Notes: a model not told the origin generated them from the letters alone. DNA of 64,000 nt from Enoplolaimus lenunculus (GCA_030248215.1 JASANG010002840.1:98919-162918); one strand, 5' to 3'. Positions 12,435-26,509 are shown, numbered from the stretch's first letter. A program made the numbers and translations.

Positions 12435-14955
12435 CGGAGAAGTTGTTTCAACGACATGGTTTATCCAATCGCAAGCTATGTCACCTGAACCAATAGCTAA
12501 TTGTAATTCTATGTTAACTACTTGTGTATTAATTAATACCTATTTATATTATTTTGAAAAACTGAACTCTCACACAGCGAATAAGCTTAATAAACAGCTT
12601 GAATTTGATAAACCAATGATTGGCACTCTAGTCAAACTTTAGTCAACTTTATAACCGAACGCCAAATGGAAAATAAACCAAAAGTGTTCTGACAGGGTCT
12701 AAGCACTTATAATAAACCTTAAGTTTAGAGCATAAATTTCAGCTATTAAGTAAGCTTGTACGTTTGTTTTTCAAAAAGATGACATGACATAACTATAGGA
12801 AACTTGAACGTGTGCATATATCCAATTTATTTTTACATCGCAGTTAATAATATGTGCAGAAAACAATGGTGTTTGATTGTTTGATGGTTATTGTTGCAAT
12901 TTTAGCGACTTTTGCTCATAAATCAACTACTGCTACTACCAGTATTTTCCTCTATACAACGGTGTCGCCTTGATTCATCCTTGGGGGCTATAAGCTCATT
13001 TAAAAGTTTTTTGCAATGGGCATAGCGGATAAGTACAATATTTGCATTCTTCAATCGAACAAGTTATATTATAAATTCTGTAAATATACTGTTTTATGTC
13101 TAGAAATTTCCGTGGCTTTAAAAATCCTCATATTCTCTTTATATTATACTCCCCCGCCTATATGTAAGACGAAATGGGGCGTTCGATTTGGTATAATAGT
13201 TTGATGGTGGGTGTCGAATTTGTGGTAAAAGATGCGTCTTTAAAGATAAAAATGTCACGATAATAGCTGAAGCTAAAATTAGGCGTCGAGGTCGTTTTAA
13301 AGGCGTTGTTTTAAGATTGTGTCTATATAAAAGGTGCGTTGTTGTGCCACCAGTTGTGCTTGTCAGGGTGCCCAATTTCAAATGCGTACGCAGAATGTAA
13401 ATGGAAACTTAAAATAACGAAAACGCAAACGAAAAGTGGCGCCGATTTTTACTTAAAACGGAAACGGATATCCGGCTAACACTCTGGGTGTTTGGCGCAC
13501 AGCATAAGTCATTAGGTCTACGGATGTAGCCCTGAATTCAACTCAGGAGAAGGGTACAAAGTCATGTATTCAAAACTGCTTTTGTCGAGTCCTTTTGGAA
13601 GTTTCGAAGCGAAGAGATCTAACGCCTCTACCACACTATGTATGCGCCACTGGGTCCGAGCTTGGCACCCCAAGTCCACAGTGGAGAACGGCGGCCTAAA
13701 AAACCCCTTACAGTATATCTGAGTCCATCCGTAATCTATTGTTTCGACGGTTTCAATATAATCAGATGTAACAATGTAGAACAAATAGTAAATAACGTTT
13801 ATTTTTTTCGTGATTTTATGCAGGGATTGTATTTACGATTTGGGTTCGATTCATCTTTATTTTTTAAATTTTCTATACCGGTTCTCTTGAGGTTAATTAG
13901 TTTTTGAGCGCTATGCATTTGGATGTAGCGAACTTAATCTAACAGGCGGAGGAAGCTAGTTTTTGAAAGAAATACAAATATGTTTTAGAGAACGTCGAAT
14001 TTAATTAATGACGTATGTAGGGCAAAGGTAGGAATGAGAATTTGGGTTTTTAAGCCAACAACAGAATTAAGATATTTGACACGGTTAAGAATTCTCGAGA
14101 ACTGGCTATGAGCATTGACCTCTGTAAGTAGCTTTATTTTTTAGTAACATCGTTCTTGAACGCATCTTTGCGGGGATGTGTTAGCTAAATATAGGTCTTG
14201 GTTTGGAATTATTCTCGTGGTTCGTTTTGCGGATGATGTATTGAAAATAACGCAAAAAAGCGTCATAAAATTGAATGCTAGTGATAGAAAAACAATAATT
14301 AATGCACTGAGAATTTTACTTCCGTTACTCGAGGTAGTTATTTTATTGGCCGTTTTCAGAGATCTTGCAGAACTGTGTGCGGTTCTTAGATATCATAATA
14401 ACTTATATGAAGTTACTATGTCGTACTGTTTTAACGCCACATTATTCATAAATATTTTAACTTTACCTGACACTAAATCCAAGGTTTACAATTTAGCAAA
14501 AAATACAGAATTCTTAATATATATTAATATTAACGGCAATGGGCGATCTAAAAAATTTGCAAAAATGAAATTTTGCTACTAATATTATTTCATAATGCAA
14601 CTATATTAACTGTTCAAAATACAAAAAGTTCACAACATAACGCGAGCACATGACCTGAAATGCAACAAAACATTGCGATAAATGCGCATGTCTCAATGTG
14701 AATTGGAGTAACATTGTAGTAGATACAAAGTGTTCTTGGCAATAATTTGTATTTACCATAAACTGTACTAAATTACCAGCTAAAATTATATCCTAATCTA
14801 TAAATTGGTTCGGTAAGATGCAGTTGGACCGTTACAACAAAACTACGTCAGCATTATGTTGGGTTGGATTATGCAAACTATATATGCTATGCTTGCACGC
14901 ATTATTTAGAACAAAAATATCAAGTTATTATGAGAAATGTGGTGTAAGTGGGAAT
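12435..14955. other. No gene supported
   Basis: The open frames at 13139-13381 (minus), 13518-13784 (minus) and 14178-14582 (plus) lack any family resemblance, and I see no splice sites that would connect them. The sequence at 13500-13720 is less AT-rich than its surroundings but is not recognised. Confidence 0.4.
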
Positions 14956-15290
14956 GTGATACTGTAGTGAACAGAATAAGAGAGGGCCTGATGTTTATTT
15001 GGTCTCTCCAGACGGTGCCCCCGTGATTCGGTCACGGTCTGTTATTGATTTTTAACCGGCACTTCGTGACTGATAGATATTAGGGTATTGCACCTATCCG
15101 TTGAATTAAGCGTTTATGTGTCTTGCATCAAAACCTTGAGCGAAAATTCATAGTTATACTTAAGAATGTACTTAAAAACTAAGTATGCTTTAATGTTTGA
15201 AACTCAACCGTATTTGGTGCAGGAGTCATTTATGTACTTCAATTTGGAATAATTGACATTTATGGACTCTAATTAGGGTTTCGGGACTAT
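14956..15290 (+). repeat. Dispersed repeat family C, copy 1
   Basis: Diverged copy of a sequence also found at 52368-52715 in the same orientation. Shared blocks in order: CTGTAGTGA near the start, GATATTTATTTGG-like, a GGTCACGGTCTGTTATT-like block, ATCCGTTGAATTAA, a CTTGAGCGA block, and at the end ATTGACATTTATGGACTCTAA. Its class is unknown. It lies about 490 bp beyond the syntrophin stop codon. Confidence 0.75.
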
Positions 15291-15778
15291 ATAGGTTTTA
15301 CAGATTTGAAAAGTAAAATAGTGTTGGTTGTATGAAATGTCCGGTCACCTCAAACTGACTGTCTTGTATGCCGAAGGATATGCCATGAAAAGTTGAGTGC
15401 AACCGAATGTGTAAAATTACCACGGCTGGAGTAAACAGGTGTTTCTGGAAATGAACCGAAATCAAGTTAGAAAAATAATGTTTGATTGGCAAAATCCAAC
15501 AGCAATCCCCAAAGTATATATTACAAACTGCAAAATTTCGGCAATTAATGCTTTCAAAATAACTGCGAAGTTGCAAAACCAATGATAAAAAATGCGACAA
15601 ATTTCACTACCGAAATTGCTCATATACTGTACAATATTATTTTACCGCATTTGTGCTTAGATAGTGTGTATTATTGGAGGCATACCTTCGATTCTAGTTG
15701 ACTCTGATGGGCAACGTTTCGAAAAAATGGAAGTCAGCGAAACAAAACGCTTATATTAATAACCTTGGTTAATTAACC
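15291..15778. other. Probable syntrophin 3' untranslated and flanking sequence
   Basis: Lies directly downstream of the syntrophin stop on the minus strand. A 100-codon minus frame at 15298-15600 has no recognisable family and may simply be untranslated sequence. Confidence 0.4.
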
Positions 15779-18700
15779 TCATCGTTGACGAAAATTGCTT
15801 AATATGGTTGGTTGTAGTCGGGTCAAATTGTCCATTTTACATTCGTGACGAATGTTTCTCAATTGGTCCCCTTCAACCAGCTGTTGCGAGTAATTGTATA
15901 CGCCTTGGTGTCTGCGGTTAATATTGAATGGATTATAATAATGGGTGCCGGTATGAAATTTGGAACGTGCAAATGAGAGAAAAGAATGGAAGACAATCAA
16001 AACTGATACATTTCTGATTTTGTACTGTTATGCTTGCTCTTTAAGCGAAAAAGGGTTTCTGCATTTGTTCAGTATCAATTTATTTATTTGAATTGAAATA
16101 AAAATTCAAATAGTATATATATCACAACCATACTACTCCAGATATGCTGAAGCCTAAAAACCTAACTTCAAGAGAACAGCAAAATCCAATGTCAAATAAT
16201 TCACTCCTATTAATAAACCATGCGCAGAGAAATTGTGATATTCCGTTCAAAGCTTCTTTAGACTCGTATAGCACAGCCAGCCCAACGTGTTTTAGAAGTA
16301 GCCAAAGGCTTTGCAACGAGTTATCCATGAATGCAGAACGTAACAGATTTTGAGTAAATCATACCAAATATTCTTTAATTCAAATACAATTCGCTCTAAA
16401 GCAACCTATTTGATATGGAATAAGGTTCCTTAACGATAATTCTCAAATTTACGCGTTCGAAATACATATTTTACCCTAAAGTTTGGTTTGTCAAACAAGC
16501 GTTAATTTTATTTAATTTCGTTGCAAATTAAGCGATTTTTACTACTCTTGTGAGCGTATAGAAACTCAAAAATTTGTAATTTTATTATTAAAACTTTTGC
16601 TGTAACTAATAGAATATTTTTATATTTGTGCAAATATATAATTAAAACAAAACACAATGACGACGAGTTTACAAGAAACCATACAACAGGTCCACTAGCG
16701 GATTCAGAGGGCGAGGAACATTTGCCAGACGCCCCCCAATCGTCACAAATTTTTGGATCCGCCTCTGTACAATTCTAAGACGATATATCCAGAAGCATAT
16801 CATTTGAATGTTGTATGGTTGCTGTCTTGAACTACTGAGTCCTGGTTTTGTTTACTAATAGACACCAAATGTTCTGTAGAAATTTAAAAATTGCTCAAAG
16901 AAATTTATCCAATTGCAACAGTAACACTCTTTCTTTTCCCTTTGAACTACGTCAAGTGTGTTGAAATGTCTGAATTGATCTTGTTTTCGCACTGAAAGCG
17001 GTAAAATTTAGTTCAAGGAGTCTCGTTGCGGAATTCGTGCTAATGAAGTTTTTGTCAATACTAAGCACTACCTGTTGGCAACCAACAGTTTGTTTTACTT
17101 CTGTAGTTCTAGAAACAAAGGGACATTATCTTCAACGACAGTTTTTTATATAGAAAAAGAATAAACAAAGCTTGCAGTGTCAGTAAATTTTGACAGTCAT
17201 TTGTGTACAATGTTTTGTAACCGACATTATAATATAAATTTCTGATCTTCCTTTTCCGGGAACTTTGGTTTCGCCCGTTTCCATGATACGCAAAGATAAC
17301 CTGAATACAGCATATTTGCCCATTATTATATATACTTACACCTGTTTTTTCTGTAACATGTATCCACTAACAGCAAACAATGTTTGGGTGACAATATGTC
17401 TATATTAAATAGTTTCAAAGAATCCAGCACCATCCCCCTTCCCGTCTAAAACCATTTTCCAAAATCGCGAATCTCATTTCGTTGTAAACAGTTGATTTAC
17501 CAAGTTAGTCTTTTCGTACAGCGTTCTCTTTTCCTATAACATCTGCTCCAGCTTAAGACTTCTTAAAAACCCAGAAATCTTGCATTTTAGATACTGTTAT
17601 GATTGTCGGCAGGGAGTAATGTTTCAACAAAAATAACACAAACGAAAACGGATAGTGATCAGAGAATAACGAAAAGGAATATTGAAATATATTAAATTTC
17701 AGAAACTTTATTTTTCTTTCCCCGCAATGAGGCTTGCCAAATCTTACCGGTCTTTCAAAAATTTTAATGAAAAACTGCGGATGCAGCGAAATTTTAAAGT
17801 TTTTTTGATGAACTACGTAATTTTTATTTCATTTCATACGATTGCAGTGTTTCTGAAATGAAAAATTCCGATATACACGTGATTTACTAATTTTGAACGT
17901 AAAAATAACAGAATTTCAACTGATCTGAAATAAATTTTCGCGATCGGAAATTCGCTCTGATTTGATAACACCAATACTTTAATGCGTCAAAAGATGTAGA
18001 TAAAACTCAAAACACAATATTTTTAAATAATTTGCAAATTATGGTTGAAGAGATATACCTTGTAATAACCTTAAACACTATGTATATATATGCATTTCTT
18101 AAGCAGAAACACTCTGTATAAGGACGCATATATTACGGAAACAGACAATTATGTTGGTCTCGCATATTAGCTAGCATATATCTAAACTAAACACATATTA
18201 TAGATGCTACATATAGGCTCCGGATATGAAAAATATCCGGATATATATCTGAAAAGAAATATGTATCCACAAATTCGCCGAATATCCGAAATACTATTAT
18301 GTAAAATTTTTGGAATAATATGCATTGTTTCACCACTAAAGTAGCTGGAGCTGACGAAAAGAAATTCTGTAATCTAACGTGTTTAGTCAAAATATTGAGC
18401 TAAATTTTTGACGATTTATCCGGATATCCGAAACTCGATTTTGCGTTTTTGGGTTTCCGTTTCGCAATCACTTGTTTTAACGTGTTTCTCTAAGGTAAGT
18501 ACCCTGACCCACAAGCTAATTGCTATGAGCGTAAAACATACAGTTCTATAAATAGTTATTCCTTATACAACTGCTTCAATAGTGCACGGTATTCGGTTTA
18601 GAAGATTGCTACTACTTGCGTTTGCCACCTGAAACTGAGTTGATTTGGTTTAAATCACTGCAAGAGATTCAATCGAATGTCACCCTTCCCTCGAGGTAGG

Positions 18701-21700
18701 AACGAACCTAATCATTTTTTACAAAATCGCTTTAGTCGTAACATATCGAAACATAATGCCAATTTAAATTAAGTTTCAATTTATTTAAGACTTGAATATA
18801 TACTTTCACTTTTGTGATCTTATGGACTACTGCGGAACCCAAAATGTACCTATTTTCAATAGCTAAAAAATCTTGGACTGTTTTGGTATATGATAAGAAA
18901 TCGCTTAGCGTAGGGTGGTTGAATTCAAAAGTTAATAGCTTATGGGTTCTGTATCATCGGAAATTAAAATGTACCCTTCACAGACTAACAGATCTGCAAG
19001 CTAACCTTTTACTAATCAGCATCATACTTGGTTAGACTTGACGTCTTATTAAATCAGGAGCGGTCAGAATTTAAAATGACGCCCAGTATGTAATCTCGCG
19101 ACGCGACTTGGCATATGTAAATAAGGAGATTTTCTTTTTTGCAAAGGTAATAAATTTAGCATTGAACGGTGCGTGTTCGATGCAAATTTTTCACTGGGTT
19201 AATTTTGAGATACAATTTTGGCTTGTTTTAAGAAATCAAAATATTTCATTATCATGGAATTATGCAGGAATGTGGTTAAATATATTAACTCAGGTTTAAA
19301 TACAGAATTTCTTTTCGTCAACTCCGTGCCCATCTATATTCTTAATTGTCTTAGTATTTTGTAATAATTTTATGAAATTAAGTTCGCTAAACCAATCCAA
19401 CGTGAAAAATGACACAATTCAACTCAGTTTTGCTATTTACACACAGTAATATATACCATCAGGAGAGGTTATGAGGAGTCAAATCGACATTATGTTTCGA
19501 TATATTAAGACTAGAGTTAGGACTTTGGGCCAATATTACTTTTAGCGATTTAACAACCGAAACATATTCCTTTGTTTAATTCCTTTGTTTAAGCCTTCTA
19601 ACGTAATAAACACATCTCTAAAACAAAGTGTAAGCCTAACCCAAGCAAAAATATTAGTCAAAAATTTAAGCCAAGTAGTCTATTACGGTCTTGTGAGAAA
19701 CCGGAAACTAGCGAATCTAGAAGGAGAGCAGGGGGCATACGCCCTCCGTCTGAAATTTTTTGTGATAAAATGGTAAGGTACCTACCATACATTCCCTCCA
19801 GAAATTTTTTGTGATAAAATGATCACATTTGCCAGCCAGTCCCCTCGTCAGAAATTTCTGGATCTAAAAAGGCTGATGTTAGTACGATTTAGCGCAAGTA
19901 TAGATATTTAAATGCGGTTCTTTCTTCTTGGAATGTAAAACGACTCTTGTATATAGCTCGGAGGAAGGGTGATATTCCATAGAATCTCTGGTACAGTGGT
20001 TTAAATCAGACGGAGAGAAACCAAATCAACTCAATTTCAGATGGTCAACGCAAGTATATGTCAGTCAGCAGCAATCTTCTAAACTGAATACCCAGAACTA
20101 TTCATGCAGTTGCATAATAAATAACGATTTTTAGAATTGTATGTTTTACGTTTATAATAATCAGCTTGTGGATCAGAGTACCTCCTTTGAGCAAGCAACA
20201 AGTTAAAACAAGAGCTTAAGAAACTAAAATTGAGGTTCGGAAACCGGAAACCGAAAAACGTAAAATTGAGTTTCTGATATCCGAAATAGAAAATGAAATT
20301 TCGGATAAACATTCGGTTAGAATTGCCGGATATGAAAAAATATCCAATGCCATCACTAATAGATGCGCGTTTATTCCAACGGCGATTATCAATAACTTTT
20401 CAATGTATACCTACACTGTTTAAATCTAAAGTCCTATTCACACGTGCAAGTTTTTACTGTGAGAACTTGAAGCTGGAACATGCACTTGCAAGTTTTGTTA
20501 AAATTTCGTTCGAAAAACTTGCAGCTGCAAATAATTCATAAAAAATTATAGTTAGGAATTTAGTTCACACGTGTGAATAACCAAGCAAGTAACTGAACTT
20601 ATTGCAGCCGCTTTCTTATTGGTTGATGCAAAAATGCTTGTTCTGCGTTTAATTTGGAGTTGCAAGTTCTCGCAGAAAACCTTGCACGTGTCAATATGGC
20701 TTAACACAAATTTTGTTTGTAAACAAAATATGACGACGACGTTTAACATGAGTACATTATATAAATACATAATATGGCAATCGAGCAAGAGTTCAGCGGA
20801 ATGACAAAATCGCATAATTTAAGTCATGGCTATAAAACGCGAAATAAACATTTTCACACCGTCGCTTAACAAAATCAATGAAATTCATATACATAAAAGT
20901 AAAACTACAACATAATGTGTCAGTGTTCAATTTCAGAGTACTATAAGGATTGTGCTACACCTGATGTGCTTCGGACATATGGCGGTGCTCGTCAAAAATC
21001 TTATCATATTATCACCTTTACTGTAATTATCTATCCTACGGACCCAAAACTCTACTAACAGGTATCCGGAGCCAGTTTTATTTAACCGAACCCAGATCGA
21101 TGAATTTTAACACACAACGAGCCAGAATCACCGGTAGTAGAATTCTACCTTAAGACAAAAAAATGAATATGCTGCCAATAGTTTGCACATTTGCAACATG
21201 CACTGATAGATGGAAAGATAAATCTTGTACGTTGCAACTTCTGTTAGCAGCAAGATCTTTGTTAACTATACACGCAGAAAGTTTTCGTGGTACAAGAAGA
21301 TTTTACATGAGATTTCAGACACGTTACGGCATTAAGTTAAAAAATAGAAATCTCCAAATAAAAATGATGATGTCATAAATTTAGATATTTCGTTATACAC
21401 AATTGTTTTCCAGTAGTCAGGCATATAAGCCCAGACGATACACTTTGGCGGACAGGAACGAATGCAAAATGAACACAACAGGTTTCGGGGAGCCATGAAG
21501 ATCTAATTCCTATAATGACATAAGAATGTTTTACTATGACAAAATAATGACAAAGAACTCACCTGATGCAAATACCCTCTCTGCAAGCATCCGATCCCAG
21601 GACAATGTTAAAGATACCTCAGAGATAATGTTATACATAGATGCTTCCAAACAATGCCCCTACAACTTTAAAGTTTAATGTTTTGCAAAATTTGCTATCT

Positions 21701-24700
21701 TCAGCGATGTTTTCCAATCTGCTTTTATCTGAAGAAATTTACAGGTATTTTTCTTTCTCTTCTGAGTTCATTAACAAACTTTTAACTTCGCATACTTTGA
21801 AACACCGGTCCTCGAACATTCAAATTAAAGCAATTGCATAAGAAAGGTCTACAAAATGCTGTTAGGTGTTACCTGTTCGCCTCCCTCGCCACCAAAATCA
21901 ACCCAAAAAATCCGTTGCCCGTCGTCGCCCGATGACTTTATGCTTTCAAACGGATGACGCCAATATACTTGGCCTGGCGGCAACGATCCACCGGAACCGG
22001 AAACGCCGTTGACTAGACCTGCTGCGCTGCTGATATTTTGAGCACCCAAGTGTGGCACTGTGGCAGCGCCAGTTGACGAATCGTTTGCAATCAGCGTAAG
22101 GCCGTCTTCGGCGTGAAGAATCAATTTACAGTCATGTGTTTGCCAAGTACAATCTATAATGTGCAAATATTATTTTCTTTTACGATCTGAATATAGTTAT
22201 AGAAGAACGGGAATCAGAGCAAAATTAAAAGTCAATAATAGCCACTTCGACTTCTAACAACTGTAGTTGCCCACGGGGCGGGACCAATCGTGGCCAAGTT
22301 AAAACATGTAAAAGCAGCTAAGATATACGTAATACAAATATGGCGACTAACAGTGGGAAAATAAACAAAACCGCGACCAGTAATTTCATGTGATTTTGAT
22401 ATTTTTCAAACGAGAATCGAGTGTGATAGGATTGTATTTCATGGTAGATAATTAAGTATAGTATATAAAAAATGGCCTCGGTTAGGCCCTGGCAAATAAC
22501 TTGTTGGTCAGGCGCGATGCCGAGGCCAGACACACGTGCATCTGTACTAACGACCATAAAAATTTATTGTAATAATTTATTTGGGTCCTTATTAAACTTA
22601 TAAATATCTTTAACATAATCAAAGTTCAAGGTTATCGCATTTAGTAAACAAGTTCGAAATTAAACGTACGGCATGAAACTTCTTTGATGGATAAACATGC
22701 ATCGTAAGTTGTATGTACTATAGTTTTTACCCATGTAGCCAGATCTCGGTGCGTCTCCACCTGAAAACAAAAATTACATGCGTACACGGTTAAGGGTTTT
22801 GACAAATTCGCTTATATGCACAGATAATGGGCTTGTGACACCACAATATACTTATTAACCATAACAACAACAATGGTACGGCTTAAAGTAGCACAGATAC
22901 GCAGAGTCAAAACAGAAAAAAATTGCAATAATTTATTATTGATTTACCCTTAAAACATGCGCTTCAATTCCTTGCTTAGTTCCAGTTCGCGTTGTAAACG
23001 ATATAACATCAGTTAAGCCAGCAATAACAGGGTTACTACGTGATGTGGTGTGAACTAGTCTGAAAAAACAGATAACCGCGAATTAGCAACACAATGTCAA
23101 AACAGGTAGCTTCTATATTGGAATAATCGGATCAAATATAAACAGTGCTCCAGCACATGAACCTAAAAGACATTCATGTTACGAAAACGATGTAACAATG
23201 GACATGAAAGTTAAAAACAAAACGCAAGAATTCACAATTAAATTCAGTGGGTAGAAGTTCCCAAACAACAATTCCCGTTGAGACGAAATCAATAATTTTT
23301 ACAACAGAACCACTTATACCTCAATATAAGAAGAGTAGGGCACTAAAACTGTCTTAACATAAAGCTTGATGAGAGCTACTAGGTCAAAAAGGAAATAATT
23401 TTTTCACACATGCTGCGTACCAAAGTACTGTAAGCACAAATGTTCTACGCATATGAGCAAAACGTTCAAAGAAGGCTGTTTTTGATCACAGAAATATTAT
23501 ACATACAGCTTGATTCACAAATTACCTGGTTGCTATGAGCGGCCGGCTGACTTTTGGGCATGCCCATTCCGATTTTAAACTTGGCGCATGTTCGTAAAAC
23601 AAGAGATCATTTTGAGTCACTGCAGCGAAAATTGGCTTCCACTGTTGAATGCCATCGGAGTTTTGTATCTATAATACTTCTATTAAGACAGTTATCTACG
23701 TACATTGCTCATTGGGGTGAAAAATAAACCATCGTTCCTCATAATTTTTTCAAAACCTCCAAAAACGCATATGCAATATGCATTTCTTGTTTTAGCAAAA
23801 CGCTGAGCGTAGTTATTGCTAACGGATGACGTAACTAAACAACGAACCTAAAACTCGACAGAACAGCAACATAACTTTGCGCAAAATCAAAACGAAAATT
23901 CACAAAGTCAGCGAAACAGCATACGGCACGCTCCTACCTTTTCTCCCAACCAATTCATGATTTTTATCTCAGGGCTTCCTCCAAGCATCAAGTTTGCTTC
24001 TGCATTAGCTTGCGTCAGCAACGATTCAATGGATGAATGAAGCGATTGAAACCACATATCCGCTTCATGTGAATTAGGGCATCTTAAAAGAAAAACTGAT
24101 CAGATACATCAGCTGCTATTGCAAAATGACATGCGAACAGTTTATGAGTAAGCATAAAGTAGTCTTCAAAAACAGTAAAAACTCAGTAGCTAAATAACAA
24201 ATGTTCCGTATAAACAGCGCAGCGGAGCTACTAGATTGTATAAAATGAGAATTAAGCCTAGCTGGGTTGCACCTAGATTACTTTACAGTCCCATTGTTAC
24301 TAAATAGCACGTATCTTACAAAACAGGTATAATTGTTGAACAAAAATTGCACACCTAATTGTCAGAGTATGCCTTCCATTTGGAGACGTTAATTCAACTA
24401 ATCGATGATCGTTATCGGGGTGGATAAAGCTTCCTCGAATGATATAGCACAACTTTAACGGTATAAGCTAAAATGTTAGTGTAATCAATTAAAGGTTGTC
24501 TTTGTTTAATTTACGACTTAAAATTTCATAGGAACAGTATGAATGAATGTATAATATGCTTGCTATAATGCCCTGACTAGACATTCGTTTTATTTTTAGG
24601 GTGCTGAACCTTGGTTATTTTAAACACCCGAATAGTATATATCTCTAAAAAGTCGCAATGAATATGGTGGGAATCAATTGGGAGGTCCCTAAATTGTAAC

Positions 24701-26509
24701 TGAGGGAGGAAAACGTGGCGGTCCAGTATAACTAACCGGGGACGCCCCAGTGAGAAAAACGTGGTGAACAACAACTGGGGCGCCCCGTCTTGCAGGGAGC
24801 GTGTCCTCTGAAAAACATTCCAAGGGTGGGTACCCAGACGAGCCCCGCTTCAACCTTTGCAGACCTGAAGTGAGGCCTGATAATAAATTTGAGGGACAAC
24901 CAGAGTATACGTTTTACAGCGGACATCACTATGCAAATGTTATAAAGGGAAATGCTGTACGTATGTATATGTATGATGCGTGTACCACAAAACATAGTAC
25001 AGAAGCGGCGGGAAACTGGAGGGCCCCTTTAGGTTTTGTAGGAGTACGTGTCATGCGAAAAACTTTACTGAAGTGGGTGCCCAGCTGGTTTATCCAATCA
25101 ATCTTTGAAAGGTCCAACTGAAAAGGCCAAAGCCCGTTCGTTAGTTGGAGCGTGAATAGACTACGCGTTAGTACATATACAAATAATTGAAGCTAAGTGC
25201 AGCAAACCAAAAACGTAAAGATACACAGTAATATACTATAATCTGGCAAATATGGACCTTCACGTCTTGTCGTTGTGTGTCTTTAACGGTTGATTTCGCT
25301 GTTGCATAAGCATCGTCTTCCCATCCAATGTCAGACAAAATATTCTGTTTTTTAAAATAAGGCATCACTTCGCGCAGATATTTCACTAGAAATATTACAA
25401 ATTTGATGACGTGCGGCACAACACAACCTTTATTTAATTTGGTGTTTCTTGTGATGCTCATACTTTCCAAACGAGAATCACGCGTGATTGTAATGTTTTC
25501 CATGCGAGTCAAATAAGGATTGTATATGAAAACGGGCCCCGGAAAATAACGTGCTGGGTCCGGGCTTGGCCCCGGTTTCAGGGCCAGGACCAGGCTTTGG
25601 AGCATCTCTAGAGTATACTATATACTGCAAACAAAACTTCGAAATGTTCACACAAAAAGCTGACTTCCAGGATATTTTGTACGCTTACCTTCAAGGTCAA
25701 CAACTTTGCCAGCACGTTTTAGAGCACGCACAGCTTCATCGTGAGTTGCATCCCGCAATGACTCGTTATTAACTGACAAAATTGCGTCGCCCACATATAA
25801 CTGTCCCGTGGTGTCTGCTGCCATTCCCTTAAGCATTTCAGGACAAATAAATAGACATCTTTTTGCTTCCTAACCACTCGCCCATATTATTTACATATAG
25901 GTTTTTAGAGCCATTTCACAAACAACACGAAGACTTCGCTAACACGCGCAATTAAATTTTCATACCAGAATCAAATCACACGTAATAAATGATAAACAGC
26001 TTTGAAACTTGCAAAACTACTTCTGGGTGAAACCTACGCACCGCACAGCATGTACCTTCAAAGAAACATTTATCAATATGTATTAAGTGGATCGTGTACG
26101 GACGGCCATTTGTCTTCAAACTGTCAACTTTTGGAAAAGTGCATGCTCGGCTGCAAATGTACTGCCATATATTAGTAACGTTGATATTCCATAGAGTGGA
26201 AAAGTCGCAAAGCAAAAGTGCACCACAAATATTTAAAAACTTACTTTGAAAATCTTGGAAATTAAGATTGGCATTTTGTTTTCTTTACCGCCTTTGATGC
26301 TTATGCCAAGTCCGTTATGATCGGCTTTGTGTATTCGAACCAAACGTTTTTCGGACGCTACATTATCAGGAGCTCCTGTAGCAGATAGCACCGCGCTCAA
26401 TTCGTTATCAGGGCCGACATGGCCATTAGCACCGCCACCCGACGAAGGTCCAAGACCAGAATCGTCAGCATTCAAAATAAGTGCGGTTTCATCGAGAGTA
26501 ACAGATAAC
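15779..26509 (-). CDS. Syntrophin, alpha/beta class (10 exons seen, first exon missing)
   Basis: Syntrophins are membrane-associated adaptors that bind dystrophin-family proteins and, through their PDZ domain, channels and signalling proteins. Exons seen (minus): 26509-26245, 25827-25689, 25385-25258, 24467-24355, 24082-23938, 23668-23526, 23059-22948, 22760-22670, 22153-21873 and 16024-15779 (stop). All have AG acceptors and GT donors, and the phases agree throughout. The first two encode the PDZ domain ([20 protein letters not shown], then GDAILSVN), inserted in a split PH domain as in all syntrophins. [13 protein letters not shown] and LKLCYIIR belong to the second half of PH1. PH2 and the syntrophin-unique region follow ([23 protein letters not shown]). 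The last exon carries the conserved VFHSFLS end and a longer tail than usual, about 60 residues. The GLGISIKGG motif indicates the alpha/beta class, not gamma. The exon for the extreme N-terminus was not located upstream. Confidence 0.93.
16025..18204. other. Part of syntrophin last intron; small hairpin element
   Basis: Intron sequence. At about 16692-16770 a short inverted repeat (CCACTAGCGGATTCAGAGG near one end, GGATCCGCCTCTG at the other) looks like a truncated MITE; a related end, CACTAGTGGATCCAGAGG, occurs at 31364. Nothing else was recognised. Confidence 0.45.
18205..20345. mobile_element. Inverted-repeat element in the syntrophin intron
   Basis: The arms at about 18205-18705 and 19955-20345 are diverged inverted copies. 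Matching blocks include GGATATGAAAAATATCC, GGATATCCGAAACTC, a TTTTACGTTTTT/GGTTTCCG block, CCACAAGCT, CGTAAAACATACA, TTTAGAAGATTGCT, GAGTTGATTTGGTTT and GATTCTATGGAATATCACCCTTCC (diverged in the left arm). The 1.25-kb centre has no recognised transposase and contains a copy of repeat family A at 19735-19880. The exact ends and target duplication are not clear. Short palindromes of the ATATCCGGATAT type cluster in the outer arm. Confidence 0.7.
19735..19880 (+). repeat. Dispersed repeat family A, copy 2
   Basis: Two blocks of GAAATTTTTTGTGATAAAATG separated by GC-richer sequence, ending in GTCAGAAATTTCTGGATCT. The same structure is seen on the minus strand at 598-840 and, with an almost identical end, at 32045-32180. 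Confidence 0.65.
20430..20701. mobile_element. MITE family D, copy 1
   Basis: The terminal inverted repeats read CCTATTCACACGTGCAAG on the left and, inverted, ATTGACACGTGCAAGG on the right, followed inwards by GAGAACTTG. Further CACGTG and GCAGCTGCAA words occur inside. Other copies are a 100-bp near-perfect palindrome at 29158-29260 and a larger, more diverged one at about 53995-54740. Confidence 0.8.
20702..21872. other. Syntrophin intron, nothing recognised
   Basis: AT-rich intron sequence between the MITE at 20430-20701 and the exon ending at 21873. Several short open frames are present, none with family resemblance. Confidence 0.5.
22395..22545 (+). repeat. Dispersed repeat family E, copy 1 (intronic)
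   Basis: Block order: CGAGAATC, TGATAGGATTGT, an AT-rich piece ending TATAAAAAATGG, a CCTCGG/GGCCC block, AAATAACTTGTTGG, then a short GC-rich dyad. The same order is seen at about 25455-25600 and 27755-27905, so this is a short interspersed repeat. There are no tRNA-type promoter boxes that I can point to. Confidence 0.65.
25455..25600 (+). repeat. Dispersed repeat family E, copy 2 (intronic)
   Basis: It carries CGAGAATCACGCGTGATTG, AAGGATTGTATATGAAAACGGG and AAAATAACGTGCTGGG in the family order, followed by GGCTTGGCCCCGGTTTCAGGG and AGCATCTCTAGAG. A similar ending (GGGGCCATGCCC, GCCATCTCTA) closes the copy at 27755-27905. Confidence 0.65.

Noticed and set aside
14178-14582. 134-codon plus frame
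   Set aside because: No family, no upstream or downstream exon, AT-driven hydrophobic composition.
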